Origin: Candidatus Omnitrophota bacterium
GTDB lineage: Bacteria; Omnitrophota; Gorgyraeia; Gorgyraeales; Gorgyraeaceae
DNA length: 5,088 bases
Reading direction: 5' to 3'
Assembly: GCA_018901615.1 (NCBI GenBank)
Contig: JAHIEN010000103.1
Coordinates: forward strand, 1 to 5,088
In this document: positions 4,681-5,088 of the stretch, piece after piece
Position numbering within the stretch: the stretch's first letter is position 1
How the letters are laid out: each line of letters opens with the position of its first letter
Made by a program: the position numbers and the translations under genes
The notes under the pieces: model-generated
Database searches by the model: none
Told to the model about the DNA's origin: nothing
Seen by the model: the letters and a program-made list of their open reading frames with translations, nothing else

Positions 4681-5088
4681 ATGAAAAAGATCCCCGCCCT
4701 TTCTATAATTTTTATATTATTAATATCTTTCCTGAGCGTTTTTCCCGCGTATCCCTCTGATGATAGTTCCCCTGAAAAGATCACTGACCTGTCAGACCGT
4801 AAATATGAACAAGCCCTGATCGATCTGCTGGATAACGCGAAAGAATCGATAGTTGTTTCCATGTATGGTATCAGCCCTGGCGCCGGAGAAAAAAGTCCAG
4901 TAATGCTCCTATTAAATGACTTATTGGAAGCGAGGAAAAGAGGAGTCAGTGTTACAATGTATCTTAATACCCGTTTCAGGGACACTGATAAATCCGAAAA
5001 ATCGCTCGCAATGACACGTTTCGTCGAAACGCTTCCGAGAGCTGAACTGTTACAAAAGTGGCGAAAAAGGCTTGACAACTTTAGTCTA
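4681..5088 (+). CDS. secreted phospholipase-D-like protein, 3' end beyond window or disrupted by repeat
   Basis: The frame is open from ATG 4681 to the window edge (136 codons). The start gives a clear signal peptide: MKK, then the hydrophobic stretch IPALSIIFILLISFLSVFPA. AAGGA at 4663-4667 is a rather distant ribosome site (13 bases). The mature part parallels the upstream PLD-like protein: ITDLSDRKYEQALIDLLDNA against IKDISDGKYFQAVHDQLSGA, SIVVSMYGIS against SIYIAMYEIS, and RGVSVTMYL against RGVKVEVYL. The resemblance stops near residue 107 (KSEKS). The expected stretch leading to the HDK motif is replaced by LAMTRFVETLPRAELLQKW, the first part of which is repeat-encoded. No HxK motif appears before the edge, although at this length it would be due. 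The gene is probably truncated or interrupted. Periplasmic or extracellular nuclease/phosphodiesterase ancestry is inferred from the family. Confidence 0.7.
   Translation, partial: MKKIPALSIIFILLISFLSVFPAYPSDDSSPEKITDLSDRKYEQALIDLLDNAKESIVVSMYGISPGAGEKSPVMLLLNDLLEARKRGVSVTMYLNTRFRDTDKSEKSLAMTRFVETLPRAELLQKWRKRLDNFSL
5001..5031 (+). repeat. SLAMT-type repeat with adjacent palindrome inside the second PLD-like gene
   Basis: TCGCTCGCAATGACA (5002-5016) matches a short sequence I know as a widespread dispersed repeat whose translation ends SLAMT. It shares the terminal AATGACA with the asnB repeat (374-380). Immediately after it, CGTTTCG (5017-5023), T, CGAAACG (5025-5031) form a perfect 7-bp palindrome. 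PLD similarity is lost exactly where this block begins. Confidence 0.5.
5072..5077 (+). promoter_or_regulatory. possible -35 box for a gene beyond the window
   Basis: TTGACA is a consensus -35 hexamer. Its context, GCTTGACAACTTTAG, resembles GCTTGACTATTTTAA of the DUF4143 promoter at 2185-2199. The -10 box would fall beyond position 5088 and cannot be seen. If real, it supports the view that the second PLD-like gene has already ended as a functional unit here. Confidence 0.25.

Noticed and set aside
4650..5078. Minus-strand open frame of 142 codons
   Set aside because: It is the antisense of the signal-peptide PLD-like gene, which has recognisable family features; the minus-strand protein has none and no ribosome site.

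Overview
The window is a repeat-riddled accessory region from a bacterium of moderately low GC. It most resembles uncultured candidate phyla such as Omnitrophota. This is an impression from the style of the proteins and the palindromic repeats inside genes; there is no rRNA or other marker gene here to settle it. All real genes lie on the + strand.

Layout, left to right: (1) the last 73 codons of an AAA/DUF4143 ATPase (to 223). (2) A complete asparagine synthetase, asnB (230-2152), six bases downstream of that stop codon, carrying an in-frame palindromic repeat (about 350-383) in its glutaminase domain. (3) A 34-bp gap with a thrice-repeated AT-rich 9-mer in alternating orientation and a promoter. 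(4) A complete second AAA/DUF4143 ATPase (2223-3437), probably leaderless. (5) A 25-codon remnant of a second asnB 3' end (3441-3515), starting 3 bases after the ATPase stop. (6) A secreted phospholipase-D-like gene (3560-4036) that starts in hairpin-rich DNA and ends inside a second palindromic element, just after the HxK motif. (7) A compact module (4105-4640) bounded by TTACACTACAT-type inverted repeats. It holds an intact small basic protein (4159-4464) and an overlapping, frameshifted, internally deleted partner (4457-4623) that looks like a nucleotidyltransferase remnant. (8) A second secreted phospholipase-D-like gene (4681 to the window end). Its sequence stops resembling the family where a SLAMT-type repeat and a palindrome enter, about 90 bases before the edge.

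The genes do not form one pathway. asnB is the only obviously metabolic gene and looks intact. The rest reads as a site where genes have been inserted, duplicated and broken. Two observations stand out: the asnB 3' end occurs twice, on either side of the DUF4143 gene, with almost only synonymous differences; and palindromic repeat DNA lies in the reading frame of three genes (asnB and both PLD-like genes). I found no RNA gene, CRISPR array or transposase, and no confident terminator.
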